Shown here piece after piece: positions 21,331 to 32,595 of a DNA stretch of 64,000 nucleotides. The notes beneath the pieces were generated by a model, which ran no database searches, had not been told where the DNA came from, and worked only from the letters and a program-made list of their open reading frames with translations. Position numbers and translations under genes: made by a program. Position 1 is the first letter of the stretch, and each line of letters begins with the position of its first letter. The stretch spans positions 67,738,714 to 67,802,713 of the forward strand of contig CP154954.1 in the NCBI GenBank assembly GCA_039621445.1. Direction: 5' to 3'. The DNA is from Euglena gracilis. Its lineage: Eukaryota > Euglenida > Euglenophyceae > Euglenales.

Positions 21331-22440
21331 CTAAGTCCACCGGCTAGGGGGGGGGGGGGGCCACAGCCATGGGGCATGGGGGGGGTCCGGGTCGGGAAAA
21401 ATTTTTTCGCTCAAAAACACTTTTTTTGATGTTCTGAAGTGAAAAAAAGTGTTTTTGAGCGGAAAAAAAATTTTCAAAATTTTGGGTCCCGACCCGCCGC
21501 AGGGGTCCCCGAATACCCAAAACTGGCCCAAAATCGCACAACCAGACCCCAAGAACCCCAAAAAACGATCAAACCCCCCCCTAAACCTAATGATTGACCC
21601 CTGGTTTGGGTCCCAACTCCTCGTCTAGCCCGAGATACGGCCAATTTACGGTTTCGGGCCCCAAACAGGCCCGAAATGGCCAAAACTGACCCAAAACCCC
21701 AAAACGGCCATATCTCGGGCTAGGCGAGGAGTTGGCCCAAACCGCGCATACCGATCGATAGGGCGTCCAAGAGTTGTGAAAGGACGTCCTCTTTACTTTT
21801 CCTCAACTCCACAGCGTTTTCGAGATATTTTGAATTTTTCGATTTTTTGACCCAGCCCGGCAGCCCTCAAACCCCTGCAGGGGTCCCCGAATACCCAAAA
21901 ATGACCCAAAATCGCACAACCAGACCCCAAAAACCCCAAAAAACAATCAAACCCCCCCCCTAAACCTAATGATTGACCCCCTGGTTTGGGTTCCAACTCC
22001 TCGTCTAGCCCAAGATACGGGCAAATTACGGTTTCGGGCCCCAAACGGGCCCGAAATGGCCAATACTGGCCAAACTGGCCCAAAACCCCAAAACGGCCGT
22101 ATCTCGGGCTAGGCGGGGAGTTGGCCCAAACCGCGCATACCAATCGATCGGGCGTCCCAAAGTTGTGGAATGAGGTACTCTTTACTTTTTCTCAACTCCG
22201 CAGCGTTTTCGAGATATTTTGAAATTTTCGATTTTTTTGACCCCAAAATGACCCTGCAATCCCCGGAAAAAAAACGGTAGACAACTTTTTTGCTCGGGCC
22301 ATATCTCCGGACTGGCGGGGAGTTGCGGGTAACCTAAGGGCTCTGGAGAAACTAGGGATCGTCCCCTAACCTATAGGCTATTCACTTTGGGGGCCCGGAA
22401 ATCCAATCACATCGATAATCCTCGGGGTCCCGGACCTACT
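21330..22440. repeat. ~377-bp duplicated unit beside the satellite
   Basis: A block beginning AGGGGTCCCCGAATACCCAA and containing CCTCGTCTAGCCCGAGATAC occurs at about 21500 and again at about 21878. A shortened copy is at 23495. It is A/C-rich, with repeated GGGCTAGGCGAGGAGTTG, and shows no gene. Confidence 0.6.
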
Positions 22441-22494
22441 CAGGGGGGGCGGGGGGGCGGGGGGGGGGGGGGGGGGGGTCCGCCCCCCCCTCCG

Positions 22495-22665
22495 GCCCCG
22501 GTGGCACCCCCCCCCTTTATTGTCCCCCCCCCCTTTATTGTCCCTGGGCCCCGGCCGACGGGGGGTTTTTTTTGGCCCGGCCAATGAAATTCCTTTGGTA
22601 CCCCTTTATTGTCCCCCCCCCCCTTTATTGTCCGGTCGGGGTCCGGGGGGGGTGTGGGACACTAT
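22495..22665. mobile_element. Family 3 miniature element, opposite strand
   Basis: This is the complement of the copies at 8857, 32139, 37025 and 39254, including GGCCAATGAAATTCCTTTGG and TTTATTGTCC ends. Very long G runs follow. Confidence 0.65.
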
Positions 22666-22859
22666 CGGGGGGGGGGGGGGTGGGGGGGGGGGGGTGCGTA
22701 CCTCCCTGTGTGCTCTCTTTCAAAAGAGAAGAACTCGGTCAAAAAAAACGAGAAAAACGTTTTTAAAAAAAAAAACGTTTTCTTTTTTTTCTTTTGACGT
22801 TTTTTGGACATCCGGTTTTGCAAAACAAAATTCGACAAAAATTTTTTTTTTTAAAAGAC

Positions 22860-23320
22860 TGACCAAAACGGGGGATGGGGCGAAAAACTCATTTTCGGCT
22901 CAAAAACAGTTTTTCCGGGTCAGGGAGGCCAGAAAACATCGTTTTGGGGCAAAAAAAAAATTTTCGACTTTTTTCGACTTTTTTGGCCCGGTTTTGACCC
23001 AAAATCAATGGGTTGGCGACCAAAAACGGGGCGCTGGCGGTTAAAAAACACTCATTTTTTGCTCAAAAACACTTTTGATGGGTCCGAGAGGTCAAAAAAC
23101 ATGGTTTTGGAGGAAAAATTTTTTTCCATTTTTTTCGACTTTTTTGACCCGGTTTTGACCCAAAGTCAATGGGTTGGCGGCCCAAAACGGGGCGCCGGCG
23201 GGTCGAAGAACGCTCAGCTCGAAAACAACGGGTGGAGGTCAAAAATCATGGTTTTGGGCCAAAAGAAATTTTTCGATTTTTTTCGACTTTTTGACCCAAA
23301 AATGGCTAAGTTCACCGGCC
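22860..23320. repeat. 163-bp satellite, array 2
   Basis: Diverged units of the same satellite as array 1, with some changed bases and one incomplete unit. Confidence 0.75.
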
Positions 23321-23639
23321 AGCGGGCCCCAGCCACGGGGGGCATGGGGGGGGGGAGTCCGGGTCGGAAAAATTTTTTTCGCTCAAAAACACTTTTTTTG
23401 ATGTTCTGAAGTGAAAAAAAGTGTTTTTGAGCGAAAAAAAATTTTTCCAAAATTTTGGGTCCCGACCTGCCACCCGACCCCCCCTCGCCCAGGCGGTCCC
23501 CGAATACCCAAAACTGGCCCAAAATCGCACAACCAGGCCCCGGGAACCCCAAAAAACGGTCAAACCAGGTTTTGAATAGTGCTGAGCTCTTAATAAGCGC
23601 GCACCCACCCCTTCATTGACCCCTCCATACATACCGGCG

Positions 23640-24990
23640 CACTCCATGGAGCTCTTTTGCCTGAAATCCATGGGTTTTATGCCAGAAACAGGGCGCCGGT
23701 GGGTCGAAAAACGCTCATATTCGGCTCAAAAACAAGTTTTTCCAGGTCCGGGAGGCCCAAAAACATTGTTTTGGTCAAAAAAATTTTTTCGATTTTTTTC
23801 GACTTTTTCGACCCGGTTTTGACCCAAAATCAATGGGTTGGCGGCCCAAAACGGGGCGCTGGCGGGTCGAAAAACGCTCGTTTTCGGCTCAGAAACAGTT
23901 TTTCTGGGTCCGGCAGGCCAAAAAACATCGTTTCGGGCAAAAGAAAATTTTCGGTTTTTTTTGATTTTTTTGGACTGTTTTGACCCGGTTTTGACCCAAA
24001 GTCAATGGGTCGGCGGCCCAAAACGGGGCGCTGGCAGGTCGAAAAACGCTCGTTTTCGGCTGAAAAACAGTTTTTCTGGGTCCGGGAGGCCAGAAAACAT
24101 CGTTTCGGGCAAAAAAAAATTTTCGATTTTTTTCGACTTTTTCGACCCGGTTTTGACCCAAAGTCAATGGGTCGGCGGCCCAAAACGGGGCGCTGGCGGG
24201 TCGAAAAACGCTCGTTTTCGGCTCAAAAACAGTTTTTCTGGGTCCGGCAGGCCAAAAAACATCGTTTCGGGCAAAAAATTTTTTCGATTTTTTTCGACTT
24301 TTTCGACCCGGTTTTGACCCAAAGTCAATGGGTCGGCGGCCCAAAACGGGGCGCTGGCGGGTCGAAAAACGCTCGTTTTCGGCTCAAAAACAGTTTTTCT
24401 GGGTCCGGGAGGCCAAAAAACATCGTTTCGGGCAAAAATTTTTTTTTCGATTTTTTCCGACTTTTTCGACCCGGTTTTGACCCAAAGTCAATGGGTCGGC
24501 GGCCCAAAACGGGGCGCTGGCGGGTCGAAAAACGCTCGTTTTCGGCTCAAAAACAGTTTTTCTGGGTCCGGGAGGCCAAAAAACATCGTTTCGGGCAAAA
24601 AAAATTTTTTCGATTTTTTTCGACTTTTTCGACCCGGTTTTGACCCAAAGTCAATGGGTCGGCGGCCCAAAACGGGGCGCTGGCGGGTCGAAAAACGCTC
24701 GTTTTCGGCTCAAAAACAGTTTTTCTGGGTCCGGGAGGCCAAAAAACATCGTTTCGGGCAAAAAAAATTTTTTTCGATTTTTTTCGACTTTTTCGACCCG
24801 GTTTTGACCCAAAGTCAATGGGTCGGCGGCCCAAAACGGGGCGCTGGCGGGTCGAAAAACGCTCGTTTTCGGCTCAAAAACAGTTTTTCTGGGTCCGGGA
24901 GGCCAAAAAACATCGTTTCGGGCAAAAAAAATTTTTCGATTTTTATCGACTTTTTTGGCCGAAAACGGCTAAGTCGAACAGAAAAGGGAA
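23640..24990. repeat. 163-bp satellite, array 3 (most homogeneous)
   Basis: About eight units at 163-164 bp spacing (for example unit starts at 24342 and 24505) are nearly identical, suggesting recent amplification. Each unit contains the inverted pair GAAAAACGCTCG and GGCTCAAAAACAGTTTTTC. No coding role is seen. Confidence 0.85.
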
Positions 24991-25790
24991 AAATGTACAA
25001 AATGGCCTGAAATGGCCAAATTGGCCAAAAAAACGCCCGTATCTCGGGCTGGGCGGGGAGTTGCGGGGAAACCAAAATCCCAGTAGATAGAGCGTTCCAA
25101 GGGCTTCAATTTAGGTCTCTGGACATTTCCTTTGATTTTGCATCATTTTCGAGAAATTTTGAAAACATCGATTTTTTGACCCCCCCCCCGAAAACAGCTA
25201 AGTCGAACAGAGGGAAAAGTGTACAAAACGGCCAGCTGCGCCGAAAACGGCCGAATCTCGGGCTAGGCGAGGAGTTGGGGGGAAATCAAAATACCGGTGG
25301 ATGGGGCGTTCCAAGGGCTTCTAATTAGGTCTCTGGACATTTCCTTTGATTTGGCTTCATTTTGGAGATATTTTGAAAATTGACATTTTTTTGGCAGTCC
25401 AAAGGGGGGGCTCATCCAGGGGGGGCGGGTAAATCCTACCGAGTTTGGACCCCTTCGCGCGTGAATAACTCGGGCCTGGCGGGGAGTTGGGGGTCAAACC
25501 CAGGTGATTGTATACGTTGGCTGTCACCACCCGCCGTTGGACGGCCACGGGGCAGCTCATACTGCTTGCCGTGGCACGCCCTCAGGCGGGAACTACACCC
25601 AAGGTCCGGCCAACCAGTCCAAAAATGAGCGTTTTTCGACTGCCAGCGCCCCGTTTTGGGCCGCTAACCCAGTGACTGTGGGTCAAAACCGGGCCAAAAA
25701 AGTCGAAAAAAATCGAAATATTCTTTTGCCCCAAAACAATGTTTTCTTGCCTCCCTGACCCAGAAAAACTGTTTTTGAGCCGAAAATGAG
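24991..25790. repeat. Satellite-flanking repeats with an inverted half unit
   Basis: Two copies of a block with 'aagggcttc' and CTCTGGACATTTCCTTTGAT occur at about 25090 and 25310 (and again at 29170). An inverted satellite fragment lies at 25622-25797. Confidence 0.6.
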
Positions 25791-25856
25791 CGTTTTTCCC
25801 GGGCCGGGCCGGGGTGCTCTTCCAAAGAGCTCAGCTCTACGTCACACCCTGGTCAC

Positions 25857-25927
25857 GTTACCTAACCCTAACCCTAAACCTAACCCTATACCTAACCCTA
25901 ACCCTAACCCTAACCCCAACCCTAAAG
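25857..25927. repeat. Interstitial telomeric repeats (CCCTAA)
   Basis: About ten CCCTAA-type units with variants (CCTAAACC, CCCTATACC) in + orientation directly precede a coding-like exon. Confidence 0.8.
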
Positions 25928-25930
25928 CGT

Positions 25931-26042
25931 GCAGCGCAGAGCCGATGCGGGCGGCGGTGCTGGCGTTTGGGGAGACGGTGGAGGACGTGTCGGACTTTCT
26001 GCAGCAGGCGGTGTGTGGCGCAGACATCGTCATCCTTGATCG
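25931..26042 (+). CDS. Candidate exon next to telomeric repeats
   Basis: Immediately after the CCCTAA array the composition becomes strongly codon-like (GCG, GTG and CTG rich). It reads PMRAAVLAFGETVEDVSDFL, then QQAVCGADIVILD. By the nonconventional rule the exon would end at 26042, before GGG-CAG. A receiver-like or nucleotide-binding strand (ADIVILD) is imaginable, but no family is assigned. The start is uncertain because several AG acceptors are possible within 25926-25942. Confidence 0.4.
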
Positions 26043-26201
26043 GGGCAGTTTGTATTTCGGAATGTATTACAGACCTGGAATTTCTAATTTGGGTAAATTT
26101 TAAGTTATATAAGTTTTTTTAATTTCTGAATTTGTTCTGGGTTCCTCTACACAAGCAAATTTTGCCCCTCCCCTAAATTGCTACCGTCTCCTCTGTTCTG
26201 G

Positions 26202-26290
26202 GTGTGTGTGTGGGTGTGGGTGTGGGTGTGGGTGTGGGTGTGTGTGTGTGTGTGTGTGTGTTCGTGTGTGTGTGTGTGTGTGTGTGTGCC
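26202..26290. repeat. (GT)n microsatellite
   Basis: GTGTGGGTGTGG units grade into a pure GT run with one interruption. GT-rich sequence next to telomeric repeats is typical of subtelomeric regions. Confidence 0.85.
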
Positions 26291-26429
26291 CAATTATACC
26301 TTCCTCCCGGTCAGATGAAACCATCTTGGATGTTGGTTCCATGATAGGCAGGGATGAATTGTATGCCCCCCCCCCCAGAGGGGGGCCATACAGTTCATCC
26401 AGGTGGGTCAATTTCGTTTCACCCGGGCG

Positions 26430-26562
26430 TAATCCGAACCCTAACCCCAACCCTAACCCGAAACACTAACCCTGAGCCTATACCTAACCCTAATCCGAAC
26501 CCTAACACTAACCCGAACCCCAACCCTAACCCTGACCCTGACCCTAACCTTACTCCTTCATT
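26430..26562. repeat. Interstitial telomeric repeats, degenerate
   Basis: CCCTAA units with fixed variants (CCGAACC, CCCCAACC, CCCTGACC). Confidence 0.75.
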
Positions 26563-26564
26563 AA

Positions 26565-26980
26565 CCGTTTGGTGAGCATGCGCAATCAGACACCCATTGT
26601 CGGAGGGCGCCTTCGGCGCCCTTGGTCGTCTAGCAGGGGGGGGTCGGAAGCCCCCCCCCCCCCGCACCGCTCCCCAACAACAAAATCCCTTCGCTGCCGA
26701 CCGTTTTTGTGAGCATGCGCAATCATACACCCATTGTCGGAGGGCGCCTTCGGCGCCCCTGGTCGTCTAGCGGGGGGGGGGGGGGCAGCCCCCCACGCAC
26801 CCCCCCGCATACTTGGCTTTTTTTTGTTTTTTTTAAAAAAACAAAACAACGTGTGGCGGGTGGGGGGGTGCGGGGGGGGGGGGGCTGCCGCCCCCCCCCC
26901 CCCCCGCACCCCCCCCGCCCCCAATAACAAAATCCCTTCGCCGTCGGACCGTTTTGTGAGCATGCGCAATAAGACACCTA
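26565..26980. repeat. Three copies of the GAGCATGCGCAATCA module
   Basis: The module ATCCCTTCGC...GACCGTTTTGTGAGCATGCGC occurs at about 26690 and 26930, with a shorter version at 26570. Two of the copies are followed by GGAGGGCGCCTTCGGCGCCC and G/C tracts. Further copies are at 30445, 33725, 36027 and 37265. It usually abuts telomeric repeats, so the module and array probably duplicate together. Confidence 0.6.
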
Positions 26981-27092
26981 ACCCTAACCTTAAACGCAAC
27001 CCGAACCCTAACCCCAACCCTCTCCCGAAACCCTAACCCGATACCTAACCCCAACCCTAAACCTGACCCTATACCTAACCCTAACGTGACCA
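26976..27092. repeat. Interstitial telomeric repeats, degenerate pattern P1
   Basis: The order of variants (AACGCAACCCGAACCC, then CCCTCTCCCGAAACCC, then CCCGATACC) is repeated exactly at 29708-29765 and 33782-33846. This shows duplication of an already degenerate array. Confidence 0.75.
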
Positions 27093-27973
27093 GGTTTTGA
27101 ATAGTGCTGAGCTCTTTATAAGCGCGCCCCCACCCCTTCATTAAACCGGCGTTTGAGACGCCGGGTTCAGGACAGAACCGGCGTCCCCCCCCACGGGTTT
27201 TCGGACGCCGGTTCTGTCCTAAAACCCGGCGTTAGGAACGCCGGTTTTGTCCAAAACCCGGCGTCCGATTTTCATTCCTAAAAATGTCACCAAAAGTGCC
27301 CAAAAGTGGCCCAAAGCTTCTGGTATGACTGTTTTAACCATGTAGGACAATGATTTTTGCCATTTGGGGACCAGTGGGGTGGATGTCCAAATTTGGTGAA
27401 ATTGGCCCAGATTTTGATAAAGAGTACCGTGCGGCGTGGAAAGATCTGATGAGCACCGCTGGTCGTCTGTTGAAAAGAGCTTTCGATCGAGGGGTAACTT
27501 GGTACCCTAACGTTGCACGCAGCCAGAGATACGCTCGCGATCGTCGGATCGGCCAGAATCTTAGTCGAAAATTGTGGTAGTTTTCAGTGATTTTTGGTTT
27601 AAGATGCTGAAAAAACCTTACAGAAACGTTTTTTCTCTTCGAATCAACCACTTGAGGGGTCTTGGGGGGCACCAGAGTTGTGAAATTAGGATTTCCCAGT
27701 GACAGAAAGTAAGAGCTCCAGGCGGCGTCGCTGAATTTGGTGGTGATCGCCAGTCGTCTGATGAAAAGAGCTTTCGATTGAGGGGTGAGTTTGTACCCAG
27801 ACGATCGACACAGCCAGAAATACCCTCGCGATCGCCGGAATTTGGTGTGAAATACAAGGTGGCGTGACATTGCAGTAAGTGGTCCGAGATTGGTCCTGGG
27901 AGTGTCCTTTGACCGAAGGGTGGGGACGCCGGTTCTGTCCTGAACCCGGCGTCTCTAAAACGCCGCTTTAAAC

Positions 27974-28094
27974 AAGGGGTGGCGGACGCCGGTTCTGTCC
28001 AAAACCCGGCGTTCCAAACGCCGGTTCCGTCCTTCGGACGGAACCGGCGTTTGGAACGCCGGGTTTTGGACAGAACCGGCGTCCGCCACCCCTT
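27974..28094. repeat. Perfect 121-bp palindrome
   Basis: Two 59-base arms starting AAGGGGTGGCGGACGCC match exactly around the three-base loop TTC. The arms contain the GCCGGTTCTGTCC module. Confidence 0.85.
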
Positions 28095-28099
28095 TTTTG

Positions 28100-28510
28100 T
28101 AGTAGACCCCGGCCCGGCGGCCCGTCCGGGAGCCCGGCGGCCCGGCCAGCGGCCCGGCCGGCGGCCCGGCCCTGCGGCCCGGCCATCGGCCCGCAGCCCG
28201 GCGGCACCGTCTGCCCGGCCGGCAGCCCGCTGCCCGGCCGGCAGCCCGGCGGCCCGCCATCGTCCTGCTGGCCCGTCCGCACCCGGCGGCCCGTGCTTCC
28301 GTCTTCCGTGCGGCCCGGCGGCCCGGCGTCCCGGCGGCCCTGCCTGGCCCGCGTGCGATGCCTTCTCCCGCACCCTTCGTCCCTGCTGCCCGTCTTCCCG
28401 TCGGCCCTGTGCTTGCCCTTCTTGCCCTTCTTGCCCTGCCTTGCTCCCTTCCTTCTCCTCTTGCCCGCGTCCCCCATCCCTTCGACCCGATCCATGGCCC
28501 TTCCGGGCCC
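28100..28510. repeat. GC-rich CCCGGCGGCC low-complexity block
   Basis: Repeated CGGCCCGGCCGGC units drift into CTTGCCCTTCTTGCCC. The long open frames on both strands are Ala/Gly/Pro/Arg artefacts. Confidence 0.7.
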
Positions 28511-28539
28511 CCCTGAGCTTGGGAGGGGGTTGAAAAACG

Positions 28540-29010
28540 CTCATTTTCGATTTTTTTCGACTTTTTTGACCCAAAGTCAATGGGTTGGCGGCCCAAAACG
28601 GGGCGCTGGCGGGTCGAAAAACGCTCGTTTTCGGCTCAAAAACAGTTTTTCCGGGTCCGGGAGGCCAAAAAACATCGTTTCGGGGAAAAAAATTTTCGGT
28701 TTTTTTCGACTTTTTTGACACAAAGTCAATGGGTTGGTGGCCCAAAACGGGGCGCTGGCGGGTCGAAAGACGCTCGTTTTCGGCTCAAAAACAGTTTTTC
28801 CGGGTCCGGGAGGCCAAAAAACATCGTTTCGGGCAAAAAAAAATTTTTCGATTTTTTTGACACAAAGTCAATGGGTTGGTGGCCCAAAACGGGGCGCTGG
28901 CGGGTCGAAAGACGCTCGTTTTCGGCTCAAAAACAGTTTTTCCGGGTCCGGGAGGCCAAAAAACATCGTTTCGGACAAAAATTTTTCGATTTTTTTCGAC
29001 TTTTTTGGCC
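28540..29010. repeat. 163-bp satellite, array 4
   Basis: Three units, shortened to about 145-150 bp, of the same satellite as at 20.8-25.0 kb. They lie inside the composite element. Confidence 0.8.
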
Positions 29011-29707
29011 GAAAACGTCCAGTCGAAAAAAGTCGAACAGTGGAAAAAGTGTACAAAATGGCCTAAAATGGCCTAAATTGGCCAAAAAAAACACGCCCGT
29101 ATCTCGGCCTACGCGGGGAGTTGCGGGGAACGCATAATCCCAGTAGATAGAGCGTCCCAAGGGCTTCAATTTAGGTCTCTGGACATTTCCTTTGATTTTG
29201 CATCATTTTCGAGAAAATTTGAAAACATTGGTTTTTTGACCCCCCGCCCCCCGAAAACAGCTAAGTCGAACAGTGGGGGGAAAAGTGTACAAAACGGCCA
29301 TCCGGGCAGAAAACCGCCGTATCTCGGGCTGGGCGGGGAGTTGCGGGGAAATCAAAATACTGGTACATGGGGCGTTCCAAGGGCTTCAAATTAGGTCTCA
29401 TCAAATCTTTCCACGGTGCACGGTACTCTATTTCCAAATCTGGGCCAATTTTCACCAAATTTGGATATCCACCCCAGTGGTCCCTAGATGGCAAAATTCA
29501 TTGTCCTAGATGGTTGAAACAGTCATACCAGCACCTTAGGGCCACTTTTGGGCACTTTTGGTGACATTTTTAGGAATGAAAACCGGACGCCGGGCTTTGG
29601 ACAAAACCAGCGTTCCTAACGCCGGGCTTTAGGACAGAACCGGCGTCCGGAAAAGCCGTGGGGGGGGACGCCGGTTCTGTCCTGGACCCGGCGTCTCAAA
29701 CGCCGGT

Positions 29708-29908
29708 TTAAACGCAACCCGAACCCTAACCCCAACCCTCTCCCGAAACCCTAACCCGATACCTAACCCTAACCCTAAAGCTGACTAACCCTAACCCTAA
29801 CCCTAACCCTAAACGTAACCCGAACCCTAACCCCAACCCTAACCCGAAACCCTAACCCTTACCCTATACCTAACCCTAATCCGAACCCTAACCCTACCCC
29901 TAACCCTA
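29708..29908. repeat. Interstitial telomeric repeats, patterns P1 and P2
   Basis: Pattern P1 (shared with 26976 and 33782) is followed by a cleaner CCCTAA run. Then comes pattern P2 (CCCTTACCCTATACC, CCCTAATCCGAACCC, CCCTACCCC), which is shared with 35588-35665. Confidence 0.8.
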
Positions 29909-29969
29909 GGGGGTGTCGGACGCGGGGGGGGGGGGACGCGGGGAAGACGCCATTTTTGGGACAGTGAAA

Positions 29970-30988
29970 TTACAGTCCCTAGCCGTAAATTTCCCCCCCC
30001 CTAGGGAGGGTTTTTTGGGCTCTTGACCAGGGGGGGGGAAATTTTCGGCCGTTTCGGGCACTTTGTCCCGTCCCTTCTATTCTTTGAAGTCATGAAGCCG
30101 ACCGGGATTCGGAATTCATTTGCCGTATGTTGTGGGGTTGTTATGGTATATTCCCGAACGCCTCTGTTCAGGGCGGTGGGTCTTATTGATAGATACATGC
30201 CGGGGATGGTTCAATGGACAAAAAACCCCAAAAGATGCCAAGTCCTCGACCCAGCGGCCATGCAAGTGGTGAAGCTGTGCTGCCCTTGCATGTACAAAAA
30301 AAAAGTCCCAACCCACCTGCCTTAGCTGTTCCTCTGGGGCTGAAGGGGGGGGGAAAGTTTTCGCCCGTTTCGGAGCCTTTTGCAAAACCAGGAAAATTCC
30401 CAAATTTCAGGGGGGGGGGGAAATTTTTCGGGGAAATTTTCCTTCACTGCCGACCGTTTTGTGAGCATGCGCAATCATACTCTAGCATGCGCAATCTACT
30501 ACAGTCCCTAGCCGTAAATTGTCCCCCCCCCGAAAAATTTCCCCCCCTGAAATTTGGGAATTTTCCTGGTTTTGCAAAAGGCTCCGAAACGGGCGAAAAC
30601 TTTCCCCCCCCCTTCAGCCCCAGAGGAACAGCTAAGGCAGGTGGGTTGGGACTTTTTTTTCTGTACATGCAAGGGCAGCACAGCTTCACCACTTGCATGG
30701 CCGCTGGGTCGAGGACTTGGCATCTTTTGGGGTTTTTTGTCCATTGAACCATCCCCGGCATGTATCTATCAATAAGACCCACCGCCCTGAACAGAGGCGT
30801 TCGGGAATATACCATAACAACCCCACAACATACGGCAAATGAATTCCGAATCCCGGTCGGCTTCATGACTTCAAAGAATAGAAGGGACGGGACAAAGTGC
30901 CCGAAACGGCCGAAAATTTCCCCCCCCCCTGGTCAAGAGCCCAAAAAACCCTCCCTAGGGGGGGGGAAATTTACGGCTAGGGACTGTA
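29970..30988. repeat. 1-kb near-palindrome (foldback)
   Basis: Arms of about 470 bp (29970-30440 and 30515-30988) are almost exact inverted copies, both ending in ACAGTCCCTAGCCGTAAATT. The short centre contains a GAGCATGCGCAATCA module and an extra copy of the end motif. The arms hold long C/G runs and no supported gene. As drawn it could extrude a large cruciform or arise by inverted duplication. Confidence 0.8.
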
Positions 30989-31009
30989 AGTTCAAAAATT
31001 GTTAAAAAC

Positions 31010-31450
31010 GTGTTCAGCCCGCCAAATGCCTGCCCTGAAATTCGTGGTCATGAACACGTTTTCAATGAGGGCATTTGTGGCATTTGTGGCAATGACACGT
31101 TTTCAGTGAAGGCATCTGTGTTCAGGCACGTTTTCAATGAGGGCATTTGTGGCAATGACACGTTTTCAGGCTGAAATCTGGGCTCAGCCACAATTTGTTT
31201 AAAAACGTTTTCAGAGCCCGTCAAATGCCTGCCCTGAAATTCGTGGTCATGATTCACGCAAGGGGTCAAAAACGCGAATTTGTGAAATTCGGACCCAAAA
31301 AACGGCGCCCTCACTGAAAACGTGCCTGAACACAGATGCCTTCACTGAAAACGTGTCATTGCCACAAATGCCCTCACTGAAAACGTGCCTGAACACAGAT
31401 GCCTTCACTGAAAACGTGTCATTGCCACAAATGCCCTCACTGAAAACCAT
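31010..31450. repeat. Inverted array of ~60-bp AAAACGTG units
   Basis: Units with CACGTTTTCAATGAGGGCAT and 'gatgccttcactg' are arranged rightward at 31050-31170 and leftward at 31300-31445. Further units are at 33405-33470. Confidence 0.6.
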
Positions 31451-31539
31451 AGGTGCCGGATCAATTTTTTCTCGGGGGGGGCGAACATTCCGCCGAACGC
31501 CGAAGACTGACATATGGAACCGCAACCTGCTACCCGAAC

Positions 31540-31755
31540 AGGCTTCTTTTTTTAATCCACCTGACCCTAAGTACCTGACCCCACCTGACCCCCCCTGGGG
31601 GGGGGGGGGGGGGGGGGGTTGGCTCCGGGCCGGCCCCCCCCCCGGGGGGGGGGGAGGGTCCCGCGCCGGAGGCGCTGGGTATACCTTTTCGGCGCGAAGC
31701 GCCGAAAATTTTTGAAAATTGCCTTTAACGTGCCCGATTTTGGGGGGGGGTCCCC
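31540..31755. mobile_element. Family 4 element, partial
   Basis: The left end is CAGGCTTCTTTTTTTAATCC. The GCGCGAAGCGCCGAAAATTT hairpin region and 'gtgcccgattttgggg' match the element at 44212. A GCTCAATTAAGG-like tract follows. Confidence 0.5.
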
Positions 31756-32138
31756 GGACCCAAATGTTCAATTAAGGGGGGGGGTGAAATAAGGGGGGGA
31801 GTGGTAACGTGTTTGTTATCCACAAGAAATTTGCAGAACCACAAAACGGTCACAATCACCTCAATTTTTATCAACAAAAAGCAAAGGTTTTTACCACGTG
31901 CCACCCGCAGGGTAGCGAAACGGTGGCCATTTTTCTGTACAGAAATGGTCACATGAAAATCTTTTTAAGATTGGACCCCTGTGGAGCGTGGGTGCGCTGG
32001 ACTTGGGGATGAGTCGTGTGTGCAGGATTTTCCTCCATTTTTTAAAAAAGTTATCCCAACCCCAAAGACCAATGTGGGTTGGGACAAGGGAGCTAAAATG
32101 TTAAATTTCAGTGCTGCCCGAAGGGCAGCTAGACGGTA

Positions 32139-32325
32139 CCCCCCCCCCCCCCCTTATTGTCCCACCGACCTCCCCCCGGGAGGCCCGACCGGACAATAAG
32201 GGGGGGGGGACAATAAGGGGGTACCAAAGGAATTTCATTGGCCGAGCCAAAAAAACCCCCCGTCGGCCGGGGCCGAGGGACAATAAGGGGGGGGGGACAA
32301 TAAGGGGGGGGGGGGTGGTAATGGT
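32139..32325. mobile_element. Family 3 miniature element
   Basis: Complete copy with TACC/GGTA borders, ends CTTATTGTCC and GGACAATAAGGGG, and core CCAAAGGAATTTCATTGGCC. Confidence 0.7.
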
Positions 32326-32595
32326 TTTCCTTCCAAAAAAATGTTAAAATACACCTAAAATATATATCAGAAACCTTTTCACTAATAAATTTGGACAAAA
32401 CTTTGGTTCGCAAGTAGAACACATTTTTGTGGAGTGAAAAAAAATTTTCTTCCCAAAATCTCGGGGGGGGCGGCCGCCCCCCCCGGCCCCCCCGTGTGGC
32501 ACCCCTGCTGAAAACGTGTCACCCCCCCGTTTTTTCTTTTTTTCCTTTTTCCCGCAGCCCTGCCAATATGGCCAAACGCACGGCAAACTTTGTGA

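Larger units (their letters stand above)
27138..29704. mobile_element. 2.57-kb composite element with ~300-bp TIRs and TTAA flanks
   Basis: Left arm 27138-27450 and right arm about 29390-29704 are inverted copies. They share ACCGGCGTTTGAGACGCC at the ends and AAATTTGGTGAAAATTGG-like sequence inside. Both ends abut TTAA, as in elements with a TTAA target. The interior holds satellite units (28540-29010), a perfect hairpin (27974-28094) and a GC-rich block. No transposase was recognised. Confidence 0.6.

Noticed and set aside
20800-25010. Many overlapping 90-210 codon frames with repeated GGPKRGAGGSKNARFRL-like text
   Set aside because: They are translations of the 163-bp satellite in different frames. 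The same peptide recurs on both strands because of the repeat.
25931-26042. Response-regulator receiver domain
   Set aside because: ADIVILD resembles the phosphorylated strand, but the remaining receiver residues are not visible in this single exon, so no function is assigned.
27618-28745. Longest open frame in the window (375 codons, minus strand)
   Set aside because: It crosses a satellite unit, a perfect palindrome and a GC-rich Ala/Gly/Arg/Pro block. Both strands and several frames are open over the same block, and no domain is visible.
29708-29908. A true chromosome end
   Set aside because: Telomeric repeats are short, degenerate and followed by more sequence on both sides. They are interstitial.
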